The notes below the pieces were generated by a model that had not been told where the DNA came from, did no database searches, and was given only the letters and a program-made list of their open reading frames with translations. Both the position numbers and the translations under genes were made by a program. Below are positions 51,911 through 61,700 of a stretch of DNA of 64,000 bases, piece by piece. The DNA comes from Commensalibacter communis (GTDB lineage Bacteria; Pseudomonadota; Alphaproteobacteria; Acetobacterales; Acetobacteraceae). Position 1 is the stretch's first letter. Every line of letters starts with the position of its first letter. The stretch covers positions 1-64,000 of the forward strand of contig NZ_CAMXCM010000007.1 in NCBI RefSeq assembly GCF_947179015.1. The letters run 5' to 3'.

Positions 51911-52975
51911 TTATGAATGTTTAATCCGTTGACGTCTGACCACCAAAGCGTCAACCGCTTGTTTTACGAGAGTATGAATAATTGTTTCTACTGGCAATAT
52001 TTCTTTAACCATTCCAACTGATTGACCTGCCATCACGGAACCATTTTCGATATCTCCATCCTTAACTGCACGTCGCAAAGCACCCGCCCAAAAATGTTCA
52101 ATGTCTAGTTGAGCTTCTTCCTTACTGACTTCTTGACGTTGATATTTTTGAATGATGGCTGCTTGATGTTTCATAAATTCTTTAGTGCCTTGATTGGCCA
52201 ACGCACGAACAGGAATTACGGGAAAAGAATCATCAATTTGGACAGTCGTAATTGCATCACGAGCTGCGGCCCTAACAAAAGCCTTTTTAAAATTTTCGTG
52301 AGCTTGACTTTCAACAGACGCTGCAAAAACAGTACCTAATTGCGCTCCAGATGCTCCCATTTCAAGATAAGATAAAATCGCATCTCCACGTCCAAGCCCT
52401 CCAGCAATAAATACTGGCACCTCACGAATAACAGGCAATATCTCCTGAGCTAACACTGTCAAAGAAACGGGACCAACATGTCCACCAGCCTCAGCCCCTT
52501 CAATCACAATAGCATCTGCACCCATTTTAATTAACCGTTTTGCCAAAACCAAAGCAGGTGCAAAAGCAACGACTTGAGCACCACCATCTTTGATTTTTTT
52601 TATTGCAGCACCCGAGGGGACACCACCAGCTAAAACAATATGCTTGACGTGTAATTTCAAACAAACATCAATCAGCTCATTTAACTGAGGATGCATTGTA
52701 ATTAAGTTAACGCCAAAAGGCTTGGTTGTCATGGCTTGTGTGCCAGCGATTTCTGCTTCTAACAATGTAGGATCCATTGCCCCACAAGCAATAACACCAA
52801 AACCACCAGCATTCGAAATGGCGGAAACAAGATTACGTTCGCTGACCCAAGACATTGCCCCGCCCAAAATAGCAACTTCACTGCCTAAAAACTCGGTTCC
52901 TCTGCTCCACAAAGAAGCAAGTTCGCTTTGTGCATCTTTATCTAAGTCCGTCACATCAACAGCATTATGTTGCAT
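51911..52975 (-). CDS. Nitronate monooxygenase family flavoprotein
   Basis: The 354-residue TIM-barrel protein has the NMO/FabK-like pattern: VAILGGAMSWVSERNLVSAI, GGFGVIACGAMDP, the flavin-binding IEGAEAGGHVGPVS, VFIAGGLGRGDAILSYLEMG and ASGAQLGTVFAAS. It should oxidise alkyl nitronates with FMN, though enoyl reductase activity cannot be excluded. Its start shares a base with the lysC stop (TAATG). Confidence 0.9.
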   Translation of the reverse strand: MQHNAVDVTDLDKDAQSELASLWSRGTEFLGSEVAILGGAMSWVSERNLVSAISNAGGFGVIACGAMDPTLLEAEIAGTQAMTTKPFGVNLITMHPQLNELIDVCLKLHVKHIVLAGGVPSGAAIKKIKDGGAQVVAFAPALVLAKRLIKMGADAIVIEGAEAGGHVGPVSLTVLAQEILPVIREVPVFIAGGLGRGDAILSYLEMGASGAQLGTVFAASVESQAHENFKKAFVRAAARDAITTVQIDDSFPVIPVRALANQGTKEFMKHQAAIIQKYQRQEVSKEEAQLDIEHFWAGALRRAVKDGDIENGSVMAGQSVGMVKEILPVETIIHTLVKQAVDALVVRRQRIKHS

Positions 52976-54246
52976 TATTGGGCATCCAATCCATAAGCAG
53001 TATGTAAAGCACGAACAGCAAGTTCTACATATTCAGCAGCAACCAACACAGACACTTTTATTTCACTGGTAGAAATCACTTGAACATTAATTGATCGCTC
53101 TGCCAATGTTTTAAACATTGTATTTGCAACCCCAGTATGGGAACGCATTCCAATACCAACAACGCTGATTTTTACAACATCATCATCGGTTAACATTTCT
53201 GCAAAACCAATCTTTTCTTTTTCACGCTCTAGAATTTGTTGAACATTTAACAAATCCGTCTTGGGAACTGTAAAAGTCATATCTGTTTTTTGATTACTAC
53301 CACTGCTTTGAACAATCATATCAACATTTACATTTTCACGTGCCAAGGGGGCAAAGACAGATGCTGCAATGCCAGGATGATCGGGAATATCTTTAATAAC
53401 AACTTTAGCTTCATTTAAAGAATATGCAATACCAGTAACTTGTTCTTTTTCCATAATTTCATCCTCACTTACAACCAAAGATCCAGGCAGCGAATTTTCC
53501 ATTGGCGCTGGATTATCATCAAAACTTGATAACACCTGGACGCGAACCTGCTCTTTCATCGCCAATTCTACACTACGCGTTTGTAACACTTTTGCCCCAA
53601 CGGAAGCTAACTCTAACATTTCCTCATAAGCAATCGCAGGAATGCGCTTTGCTTTTTTAACTATTCTTGGGTCTGTTGTGTAAATTCCATCAACATCTGT
53701 ATAAATATCGCAACGTGTTGCCTGCATACTTGCTGCCAAAGCAACCGCTGATGTATCTGATCCGCCTCTACCTAGGGTTGCAACGCGTCCATTTTCATCA
53801 ACCCCCTGAAATCCCGCAACCACTGGCACAACACCTGATTGCATACATTCAATGAGCTTAGACGAATCGATAGATTGAATTCTTGCCTTACTATGTGCAT
53901 CATCGGTCAGGATCGGTATTTGCCATCCAGCCCACGAACGTGATTGAACACCAAGATTTTGCAACGCGATTGCCAATAATCCACTGGTTACTTGTTCACC
54001 CGTGGCAACAATTGAATCATACTCACAAGGGTCAAACAAAGGATTTAAAGACTCACAATAACCAACCAACTGGTTCGTGACACCAGACATCGCAGAAACT
54101 ACAACCGTTACTTCACATCCGGCATCAACTTGTTTTTTTACCGTTTTTGCAACATTGCGAATTCGATCCAGATCGGCAACAGAGGTTCCACCAAACTTCA
54201 TTACTATTCTAGGGGCACTAAGAGGCATAAAAAGCAAACTCCGCAA
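52975..54246 (-). CDS. lysC: Aspartate kinase
   Basis: The 423-residue protein starts with the kinase motif IVMKFGGTSVADLDRI, has GRGGSDTSAVALAASMQATR and DVDGIYTTDPR, and two C-terminal ACT domains (from about residue 265) that usually bind lysine and threonine. It catalyses the first step from aspartate to lysine, threonine and methionine. It lies first in a chain with the nitronate monooxygenase gene and is divergent from ubiG. Confidence 0.96.
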   Translation of the reverse strand: MRSLLFMPLSAPRIVMKFGGTSVADLDRIRNVAKTVKKQVDAGCEVTVVVSAMSGVTNQLVGYCESLNPLFDPCEYDSIVATGEQVTSGLLAIALQNLGVQSRSWAGWQIPILTDDAHSKARIQSIDSSKLIECMQSGVVPVVAGFQGVDENGRVATLGRGGSDTSAVALAASMQATRCDIYTDVDGIYTTDPRIVKKAKRIPAIAYEEMLELASVGAKVLQTRSVELAMKEQVRVQVLSSFDDNPAPMENSLPGSLVVSEDEIMEKEQVTGIAYSLNEAKVVIKDIPDHPGIAASVFAPLARENVNVDMIVQSSGSNQKTDMTFTVPKTDLLNVQQILEREKEKIGFAEMLTDDDVVKISVVGIGMRSHTGVANTMFKTLAERSINVQVISTSEIKVSVLVAAEYVELAVRALHTAYGLDAQ

Positions 54247-54415
54247 TCATTATTTTCATTATTACTCTTTACATAATGAAAATATAAACTTTATGTATTG
54301 AAAATATCGTTAACTGAATACTTAACCTAGTTATAATTGATAATCAAACTATTGACTTCTTTTTTTGTTTATAATTTGATTAATTTTACTTGACGACCCT
54401 GTGAAAGGCCACATT

Positions 54416-55165
54416 ATGTCCACCGTTACACCACATGATCCAGACAATCAAAAGAATTCTGTAAAAGAGGATGAAATTAATCGATTTAATGCCATTGCGA
54501 GTGAATGGTGGAATCGAACAGGCCCAATGAGCCCACTCCATGAAATGAATGCACTTCGGGTCGAGTGGATCCAACAATTTTTAAAATCATATCCCCTTGA
54601 TCCTAACCGACCTATTCTCGATATTGGTTGTGGGGTTGGGATAGCCAGTGAGGGTCTTGCTTCTTTGGGATATAATATATTGGGTGTTGATGCAGGAAAA
54701 GAGGTGATCCAAGCTGCACAACATCATCTGGATACCATTCCCCTTCCACCTAAGAGTGGTCATATTACGTATCGTGTAGGAACCATCGAAGCGCTTGTGG
54801 AAGAAAAACAACAATATCAGGTCATTACCGCTTTGGAGCTACTCGAACACGTTAATGACCCAGAACAATTCGTGCAAAATATTTCTGCACTTTTAACCGA
54901 CAATGGGATCGCGTTTCTATCAACAATTAACCGTAACATTCCCTCTTTTCTATTCGCCAAAGTCGGTGCAGAATATTTAACCCGCAAACTACCAATTGGA
55001 ACACATAGTTGGAAGCAATTTATTACACCTGCTGAACTTGGAAAGATGGCGCATCATGCAGGATTACGCGTTGTCGACATGGCTGGTTTAGCAATGAGGC
55101 CTAATGGGTGGAAAATCTCACAAAATGTAAAGATTAACTATATGGTTTGCTTGTCTAAAATATAG
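54416..55165 (+). CDS. ubiG: Ubiquinone biosynthesis O-methyltransferase UbiG
   Basis: The 249-residue product starts at ATG 54416 with AAAGG 8 bases upstream; a GTG 15 bases earlier is less likely. It has RFNAIASEWWNRTGPMSPLH, the SAM motif ILDIGCGVGIASEGLASLGY, and VITALELLEHVNDPEQFVQN, all diagnostic of UbiG. It methylates both catechol intermediates of ubiquinone. It stands alone on the plus strand and ends at a bidirectional terminator. Confidence 0.96.
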   Translation: MSTVTPHDPDNQKNSVKEDEINRFNAIASEWWNRTGPMSPLHEMNALRVEWIQQFLKSYPLDPNRPILDIGCGVGIASEGLASLGYNILGVDAGKEVIQAAQHHLDTIPLPPKSGHITYRVGTIEALVEEKQQYQVITALELLEHVNDPEQFVQNISALLTDNGIAFLSTINRNIPSFLFAKVGAEYLTRKLPIGTHSWKQFITPAELGKMAHHAGLRVVDMAGLAMRPNGWKISQNVKINYMVCLSKI

Positions 55166-55183
55166 AACTTAACAAAACTAAAA

Positions 55184-55215
55184 ACATTCAAGTGTAATAA
55201 CTTGAATGTTTTTTT
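55184..55215. terminator. Bidirectional terminator after ubiG
   Basis: ACATTCAAGT (55184-55193) and ACTTGAATGT (55200-55209) form a 10-base stem with a GTAATA loop, with an A run on the left and seven T on the right. It serves ubiG and the convergent glycosyltransferase operon. Confidence 0.9.
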
Positions 55216-55224
55216 AATCTATCT

Positions 55225-56694
55225 TTAGGCGTTATTAATTACTTCTGATCGACATCCTGGAATTTGCAAAATTGTTTTAATAACATGTTGATGTGAAATC
55301 CCTTTCGTACATTCAAACTGACGAGGTGTATTCTGATGTTTAGGACAATATAAATAGTTACTATGATCAAACTGATACCGAACGTCATTCCAACAGCTAT
55401 TACAAACGTGAGTACTAAAGACACGATAAGGCGTATCAAACTCAGTCGATGGATGAGTAAAACCAGAAATGATCACGACAGGAATACCAGCCCCCCATGC
55501 CAACCATGCTAAACCAGAAGATAATCCAACGAAGAATTCCGCATGCTTTAACCAACGTGCTCTTTCTGCCAAAGAACGATTTCCTGTTTGATCCTCTGCA
55601 CCATTAGGAATATAGTTCCAAACCAAATCACGGCCAAAAACGGCCTCTTTATCAATACAAATAACACGATACCCAACTGACTTTAGGAACTTAATTACAT
55701 GATACCATCCAAAAGGATTGTTCCAATATTTGCATTGTGTTGAAGCTTGAGAAGCAATAACAACATATGGCTCTTCTATCGGCCTTGTATCATCACTATA
55801 TGTAAGTTTTGGAGGCTCTTCTGTTGGATCCACTCCTAAAATATAACCTGCAGTACGATGTAATCCAACTTGTCTAAAGTCCTCAGGTTGCCAATGATTA
55901 TCTTCGTCTTTAAAGAATAATCCTATGTAATAAGAGGCATAATAAGGATCTTTTGGCTCTTTTTTCGCATATTCTATAGCATCGACAAATTTAATTTCGG
56001 GATAAGATTTTTCAAATAGCTCAATCAACGGCAAAGCAATCGCAAGTGTCAAGTTACAGCGATGCTTTTTTCTAAATTTCTCAGCATAAGGCATCCATCC
56101 TAAGGAATCCCCTAGAGATCCTACTGGAAAAACAATTAGTACATCCTTATTTTCAGCATTATACTGGTGAGTAAAGACATCTTCGATTTTCCCATTTTTA
56201 AGAATCTTTGAAACTGTAATTCTTCCATTTAAAAAATGATGTTTTGCTGTGGCAGCATGCCCTACATCAAAACAGGGCTGATCTAATAGCGCAACCTCTG
56301 TATCCAGATCATATAACTGAATACGCCAACCTTCACCTTCCGCTGGCTTTGGAACTGAAACACGCATCGCAAAATTAAAGTCAAAAGCAATTCCTGAACC
56401 TGCATCTTGAGTAGGATTTAGTGGTGGTTGAACTAAACTTCCTTCTGTATTTGATTGTGGCTGAGCTGAACCAACAGAATCTTCTGGCGTGGATTGATTA
56501 GAAACATTGCTTTCCCCACCGATCTGAGGAGAAAACCTTTTAGCGAGATCTTCAATAATAGGCTGGGTTGTAGAATCTTCTTTTGTTGCCTGTAAATTTG
56601 ATGTTTCAGTTGAGTCAAGCGTTTCTTTTTCTTCGCGTGTTTTTAATTTAATACGTTCAAAGCCTTCAACTTTAACTTTAGGATCTTCACTCAT
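55225..56694 (-). CDS. TibC/AAH-like O-heptosyltransferase
   Basis: The 489-residue protein has a polar, disordered first 100 residues, then a beta region (GEGWRIQLYDLDTEVALLDQ) and a GT-B fold of the heptosyltransferase type: VLIVFPVGSLGDSLGWMPYA, VIASQASTQCKYWNN, and FFVGLSSGLAWLAWGAGIPV. The C-terminal cysteines (CNSCWND, YLYCPKH and FECTKG) match the four-cysteine iron site of TibC, which glycosylates autotransporters. Family members use ADP-heptose. No autotransporter is in view, so the acceptor is unknown. It is the last gene of the PKS operon, 36 bases after the acyl-AMP ligase gene. Confidence 0.82.
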   Translation of the reverse strand: MSEDPKVKVEGFERIKLKTREEKETLDSTETSNLQATKEDSTTQPIIEDLAKRFSPQIGGESNVSNQSTPEDSVGSAQPQSNTEGSLVQPPLNPTQDAGSGIAFDFNFAMRVSVPKPAEGEGWRIQLYDLDTEVALLDQPCFDVGHAATAKHHFLNGRITVSKILKNGKIEDVFTHQYNAENKDVLIVFPVGSLGDSLGWMPYAEKFRKKHRCNLTLAIALPLIELFEKSYPEIKFVDAIEYAKKEPKDPYYASYYIGLFFKDEDNHWQPEDFRQVGLHRTAGYILGVDPTEEPPKLTYSDDTRPIEEPYVVIASQASTQCKYWNNPFGWYHVIKFLKSVGYRVICIDKEAVFGRDLVWNYIPNGAEDQTGNRSLAERARWLKHAEFFVGLSSGLAWLAWGAGIPVVIISGFTHPSTEFDTPYRVFSTHVCNSCWNDVRYQFDHSNYLYCPKHQNTPRQFECTKGISHQHVIKTILQIPGCRSEVINNA

Positions 56695-56730
56695 TCTCTA
56701 TTCCCTCTTAACTTTTATAATTATGTAAAA

Positions 56731-58776
56731 CTACGATACAGTTACACTTATTTGATTAGCTAACAAATTACATAAATCATTATAATTTTGACACGCAACC
56801 ATAAATTCAGATGGATCAATCTGAATATGAAAATATGATTCAAAATCACGCCGTAAATTGAGCAACAATTCCGAATCTACCTCCCTATTCACTAGCTTTT
56901 CACGCGTTAGCTCTTTCACATCCTCATCCCACTCTTTTGTTGCATCTGCAATCCATTTTTCCACTTCAACCCGAGCCTGCTCATATGTCAAAGGTGGAGG
57001 AAGATCAGGAACCTCATAATCAAATCGTTTAATAACAGGCAAAGCATTTTCGTTCAAGGCTTTACGCGTTCTAGCAATTTGTGCCTTACCACTTGGGGTT
57101 TTTAATACCCCACCTGGTCGTGTCAGCACAATTGTTTTTGGCCAAATATCATAAGTTTTAGTAATGATTTCATAGGCTATTTGAGCAATTGTATCAAATG
57201 AACCTACTGGTTTTTTAATTAACTCTATGATGACAGTAATTGATACAGGATCTTCTAAATCAGCAAGGAAAAATGCTGTTGCATTTGGACGAATATCCGA
57301 ACATGCTGCTTCTAAAACACCACTGACATCATCTGGGTCATAAGTTTTTCCACGTAAGGTAATCACGTTACTAATTCGTCCAGAAAAGAACAAATTGTCA
57401 TTTAATAAAAAACCTAAATCGCCAGTTCGTAAATAGGATTCATTTTGCCCTATGATTTTTGCGTGGAAAATTTCTTCCGTCTCTTCTGGCCTATTCAGAT
57501 ACCCTTTCGCAATACTTGGACCTGTGATCCATATTTCCCCAACACGCCCGTTTCTAAGAGGCATATTTGTCTCTGGGTCAACAATCACAACCTTTTGGTC
57601 TTCTAACGATGTCCCACAGGAGATTAGCTCTCTTCGATCAAATTTATTAATACTTGGCCATGCAAAACCAGCCATTAATGCACTTCTTGAAAAACTTCTA
57701 AATTTAGGTAAAACACGTCGTTGTGTTCTGGTGGCTGTTAAAGTGGCCTCTGCCAAACCATACCCGAAAACTAAATGACGCGCCTTGAACCCAACCGCAG
57801 AAAATTTTCGGCAAAAACGCTGCATAATATCAGCTTGCGCGGTATCAGCGCCGTTTAAAGCCAACTCCCAAGAAGATAAATCAAGATGCTGCATTTCCTC
57901 ATCAGTGACCTCTTTTGTGCACAAATTATATGCAAATGTAGGCCCTCCAGACATGCCGACTTTGTATCGTGACAAGGCCTGTAACCAACGTGCTGGTTTT
58001 TCAATAAAATATTTGGGTGGTAATAACATACATTCCCCACCGCACCCTATTGCCAGCAAAACGCAACCAATCAACCCCATATCATGTGCTAAAGGCAGCC
58101 AACTAAGACCACTATATTTTTCATCTAAATATTCATAGCTCTTAGCTTGATGACGAAGATTAAAAATCAGGTTACGATGTGTTAGCTCTATTCCCCTCGT
58201 ATTTCTTGTTGTTCCAGAAGTATATTGAATAAAAGCAACATCATGATTATTACCTCTGATTGCGATTTTATTTTTTGCGTTAAATAAAACCTCTAAAGGC
58301 ACCCAAATAGGCTTACAATTTAATTCTTTGTGGCTGGCTTTATAATCAGCCAAAATTTTGCGTGGACCAATAATGAGCTTTGGCTGCACATCATTTGCAA
58401 CCATCTCAAACCGTTCATCACTGCGCATGACATCAATATGGACACCAGACGCAGGAATCATACCCGCGTAAATACATCCAAAAAATGCAGAAATATAGTT
58501 TAAATCATTATCACATAAGAGGAGGACACGATCCCCCTCCTTGCCAAAATGATGTAATCCAGCAGCGATCGTGGCAGCAAGATCATTCAACTGAGTACTT
58601 GTTAAATGATCTACAATATTGCAATCCCCATCTAATAAGGAATACAAGACCATAGATGGGGAAAGTTTGGCACGATGTTGTAACATATCGACCAAAGTCG
58701 CTGTGTGCCAATCAACAATGCCATATACTTTACATGCCCAATCTTCCTCGGAAACATCTGGAACAATAAGAGCCAT
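56731..58776 (-). CDS. Fatty acyl-AMP ligase with a carrier-like C-terminal domain
   Basis: The 681-residue protein is a FadD32-type ligase: AFIQYTSGTTRNTRGIELTH (P-loop), GLSWLPLAHDMGLIGCVLLA, FGYGLAEATLTAT, and YLRTGDLGFLLNDNLFFSGR. It should activate a fatty acid as the adenylate and hand it to a carrier. After residue about 590 comes a segment that looks like an acyl carrier fold, with serine in a VDSELLLNLRRDFESYFHI segment where carriers have DSL. It is encoded 9 bases after the polyketide synthase, so it likely loads the starter. Confidence 0.87.
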   Translation of the reverse strand: MALIVPDVSEEDWACKVYGIVDWHTATLVDMLQHRAKLSPSMVLYSLLDGDCNIVDHLTSTQLNDLAATIAAGLHHFGKEGDRVLLLCDNDLNYISAFFGCIYAGMIPASGVHIDVMRSDERFEMVANDVQPKLIIGPRKILADYKASHKELNCKPIWVPLEVLFNAKNKIAIRGNNHDVAFIQYTSGTTRNTRGIELTHRNLIFNLRHQAKSYEYLDEKYSGLSWLPLAHDMGLIGCVLLAIGCGGECMLLPPKYFIEKPARWLQALSRYKVGMSGGPTFAYNLCTKEVTDEEMQHLDLSSWELALNGADTAQADIMQRFCRKFSAVGFKARHLVFGYGLAEATLTATRTQRRVLPKFRSFSRSALMAGFAWPSINKFDRRELISCGTSLEDQKVVIVDPETNMPLRNGRVGEIWITGPSIAKGYLNRPEETEEIFHAKIIGQNESYLRTGDLGFLLNDNLFFSGRISNVITLRGKTYDPDDVSGVLEAACSDIRPNATAFFLADLEDPVSITVIIELIKKPVGSFDTIAQIAYEIITKTYDIWPKTIVLTRPGGVLKTPSGKAQIARTRKALNENALPVIKRFDYEVPDLPPPLTYEQARVEVEKWIADATKEWDEDVKELTREKLVNREVDSELLLNLRRDFESYFHIQIDPSEFMVACQNYNDLCNLLANQISVTVS

Positions 58777-58785
58777 ACTGTATGC

Positions 58786-61700
58786 TTATTCCATTTCTTT
58801 ACTAGAGGAATCTTCAAGCATTGCTGTTTTTTCTTCTGATTCTTCAGCATCAGAATCCAGAATTAATGATTCATTACTCTCAAAAGATACTTTCAACTTT
58901 CTTAGTAGGACTTTCCCCACATCTTGAAGGTTTTCCTCTTTCATTAATTGTAATAATGAAATCTCACATCCTAACGTATTACTAATCGCAATTTGCAGCT
59001 CTACACCCACAAGCGAGTCAATACCAAGTTCTGTTAAACGGGTATTTCCATCAATACTATCAGGTGGGATTTGCAAAGTTTTAGTCAAAATATCAATTAA
59101 ATTCTTAACCACAAACGGTAAACGTTCTTCTAATGGTAAGGCATTTAATTGACGTAATACTTCAGTTTGCTCATAAGAAGAATTCCCTAGCGTTAATAAC
59201 TCTTGATAACGTCCAACTGAACGAGTCATCGGGAACACACCAAACCATTTAGACCAATCAATGTCCAAGACGCCAACACAAGGCTGATCTGCTTTCCAAA
59301 GCAAGGAAATGGTTGATAATGCTTCTTTAATAGGAATAGGCGTGACCCCAATGGTTTCAAAGTTTTTCGCAGCACGACTATCTTTTTGATACATACTGCC
59401 TCCATCAATAGCACCCCACTCAATCGCAAGCGCAGGCAAGCCAATTTGCTTACGATATTTCGCCAATGCGTCTAAGAAGAAATTCGCTGAAACATAGGCT
59501 GCTTGACCAATATTCCCAAGCAAATTGGTAGCAGAGGAAAATAGAACAAAATGATCCAATTCCATATCCTTGGTCAATTCATGTAAATTCCATGCACCTT
59601 GTGCTTTTGGCAAGATAACTTTTGATAAACGTTCATTATCAAGGTTAGTAATCACACCATCATCAATCACGGCCGCACAATGGAAAACACCTTTTAACGG
59701 CACATCCAATTGCGTAGCTTGCTCTATAACAGATTTAATACTGTTGTAATCAACAATATCAGCCTGCATTTGATGAACAGTAATATTATGTGAAGCAAGG
59801 ATATCTAGTGCTTTTTGGATTGTCTCATCTTCTACTTTTAACGAACGACCAACCAATACAAGATGTTTAGCACCCATAGATACCAGCCATTGTACTAATT
59901 GTAATCCCATTCCCCCATAAGCACCAGTTACCAAATACGCAGCATTTTCTTGGACTGTTGGGATTTCTTTCGGAAGAGGATTAACCATTAAATCTGTAGT
60001 ATCAGAGAAATCTAGAACGACTTTACCGATATGCTGAGCAGACGCTAACAACCTGAAAGCCTCTGTTGCTTTGGCTGCTGGCATAACAGTACAAGGCGGC
60101 ATCACGATTTCTCTGTTCATGATATGACGCGTACAAGCCGCCAACATGCGAATAATTTCCTCTGGACGTTGAGCCAACATCCGATCCAAATCCATCGAAC
60201 GGAAGGTTATATTTTCATTAAAGGCATGCATCGGTAGCCATTTGCCCTCAACAATATCTCTTTTCCCAACCTCGAAGAAATATCCGTATGGTGCCACCAA
60301 ACTTAAACTATGTTGTAATGCTTCACCAGATAAAGAGTTGATAACAATATCCACCCCTCTTCCGTTTGTAACTTCCTTAACACCGTCAACAAACTCTAAA
60401 TTACGAGAATTCCATACATGCTCACATCCAATATCACGTAGATATTGACGTTTCTCTTCATTACCAGCAGTTGCAAAGATTCTAGCTTTCCGCATTTTGG
60501 CAATAGAAATCGCTGCAAGCCCCAAACCACCAGAGCCTGAGTGAACCAGTATCGTTTGTCCTTCCTGAATATCAGCAATATCCAGCAAAGTATGATACGC
60601 AGTTGAATAAACAGTCGGCATTGTTGACGCTTCTGCATCAGGAATTTCAAACACTAATTCTTTACGAACACGTTCAATATCTTCTTCTGACAAATTATAA
60701 CGGTGCGCTTCACGAATAGTAGAGTTTTTGTCCAAATGCATTGCATAAGACGTTTCAACAGAGAATGTCACGTGAGAAGCCAAGCAATCTTTTGTTGAAA
60801 TAATCACGCGATCTCCAACATAATATCCTGCTGCTTCAGCCCCCTCACCAACAGCAACGATCCGTGTGGCTGCTTCCATTCCTAAACCATCTTGATGAAA
60901 AGTTCCCTTTACAACTGAACGGGGCAACAAGCCCATCACTTTTAAAAGATCTTTAAAGTTCAAAGAAGACGTAACAACTTCAACCTCAATATGGCCTGGA
61001 GGTGGCTTTTGTCGTTCAAAAGTTTCATAATGAATTTGATCCAACATCCCCGAACGTCCAGGAATCAAACGGAAACCAAGATTTTTTCCTTTGATTTCTT
61101 CGTATGGAATTGGGGTAACATTTTCTTGATGCTTATAAGGAACTAAACGTGAAATAAACCGTTTATCTTTTCTTAATGCAACATCATCCTCTACGTCGTC
61201 AGATAAAATTTCAGCTGCCAAAACAGGAATTTCAACTGCATTCATATTCCCATCAATATCAACCATTTTAGGTTTAACTTCTGGGCGTTCTAATGAAAAT
61301 ACACGAATGAACCCACGTAAAGAAGATTGCCCAAGATGTTCGATATTTTCGTCTTCAAGAACTTTCTCAGCACCATTCGTGATAATCACACAACGTAAGT
61401 TATCTGTAATGTCTTTATCTTCTAACGCTGGTAAGCTCTTGGTCACACATAATAACTCTTGTACCAAAGATAAACCAATAGCATCGTTATTCTTAGTATT
61501 ATCTTTACGTAAATACACCAAGGCTCGACATTTTTGAATATCTACAAAGGAATAAAACGCCTTATAATCCTCTTCGTTGCCATAACGAATGTTGAAAATA
61601 CTATCCGTTTCTGATCCAGATTTTTCTCCAAGCCTTCCTTGCAGGACAGTTAGTCCTTGGGATTCAAGCTCCGCAATCAATGGATCGGCAATAGCATCAT

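Noticed and set aside
54247-54415. Riboswitch upstream of lysC (lysine riboswitch)
   Set aside because: The 169 bases between lysC and ubiG are AT-rich with no conserved stems of sufficient length, and there is too little space for a lysine riboswitch plus promoter.
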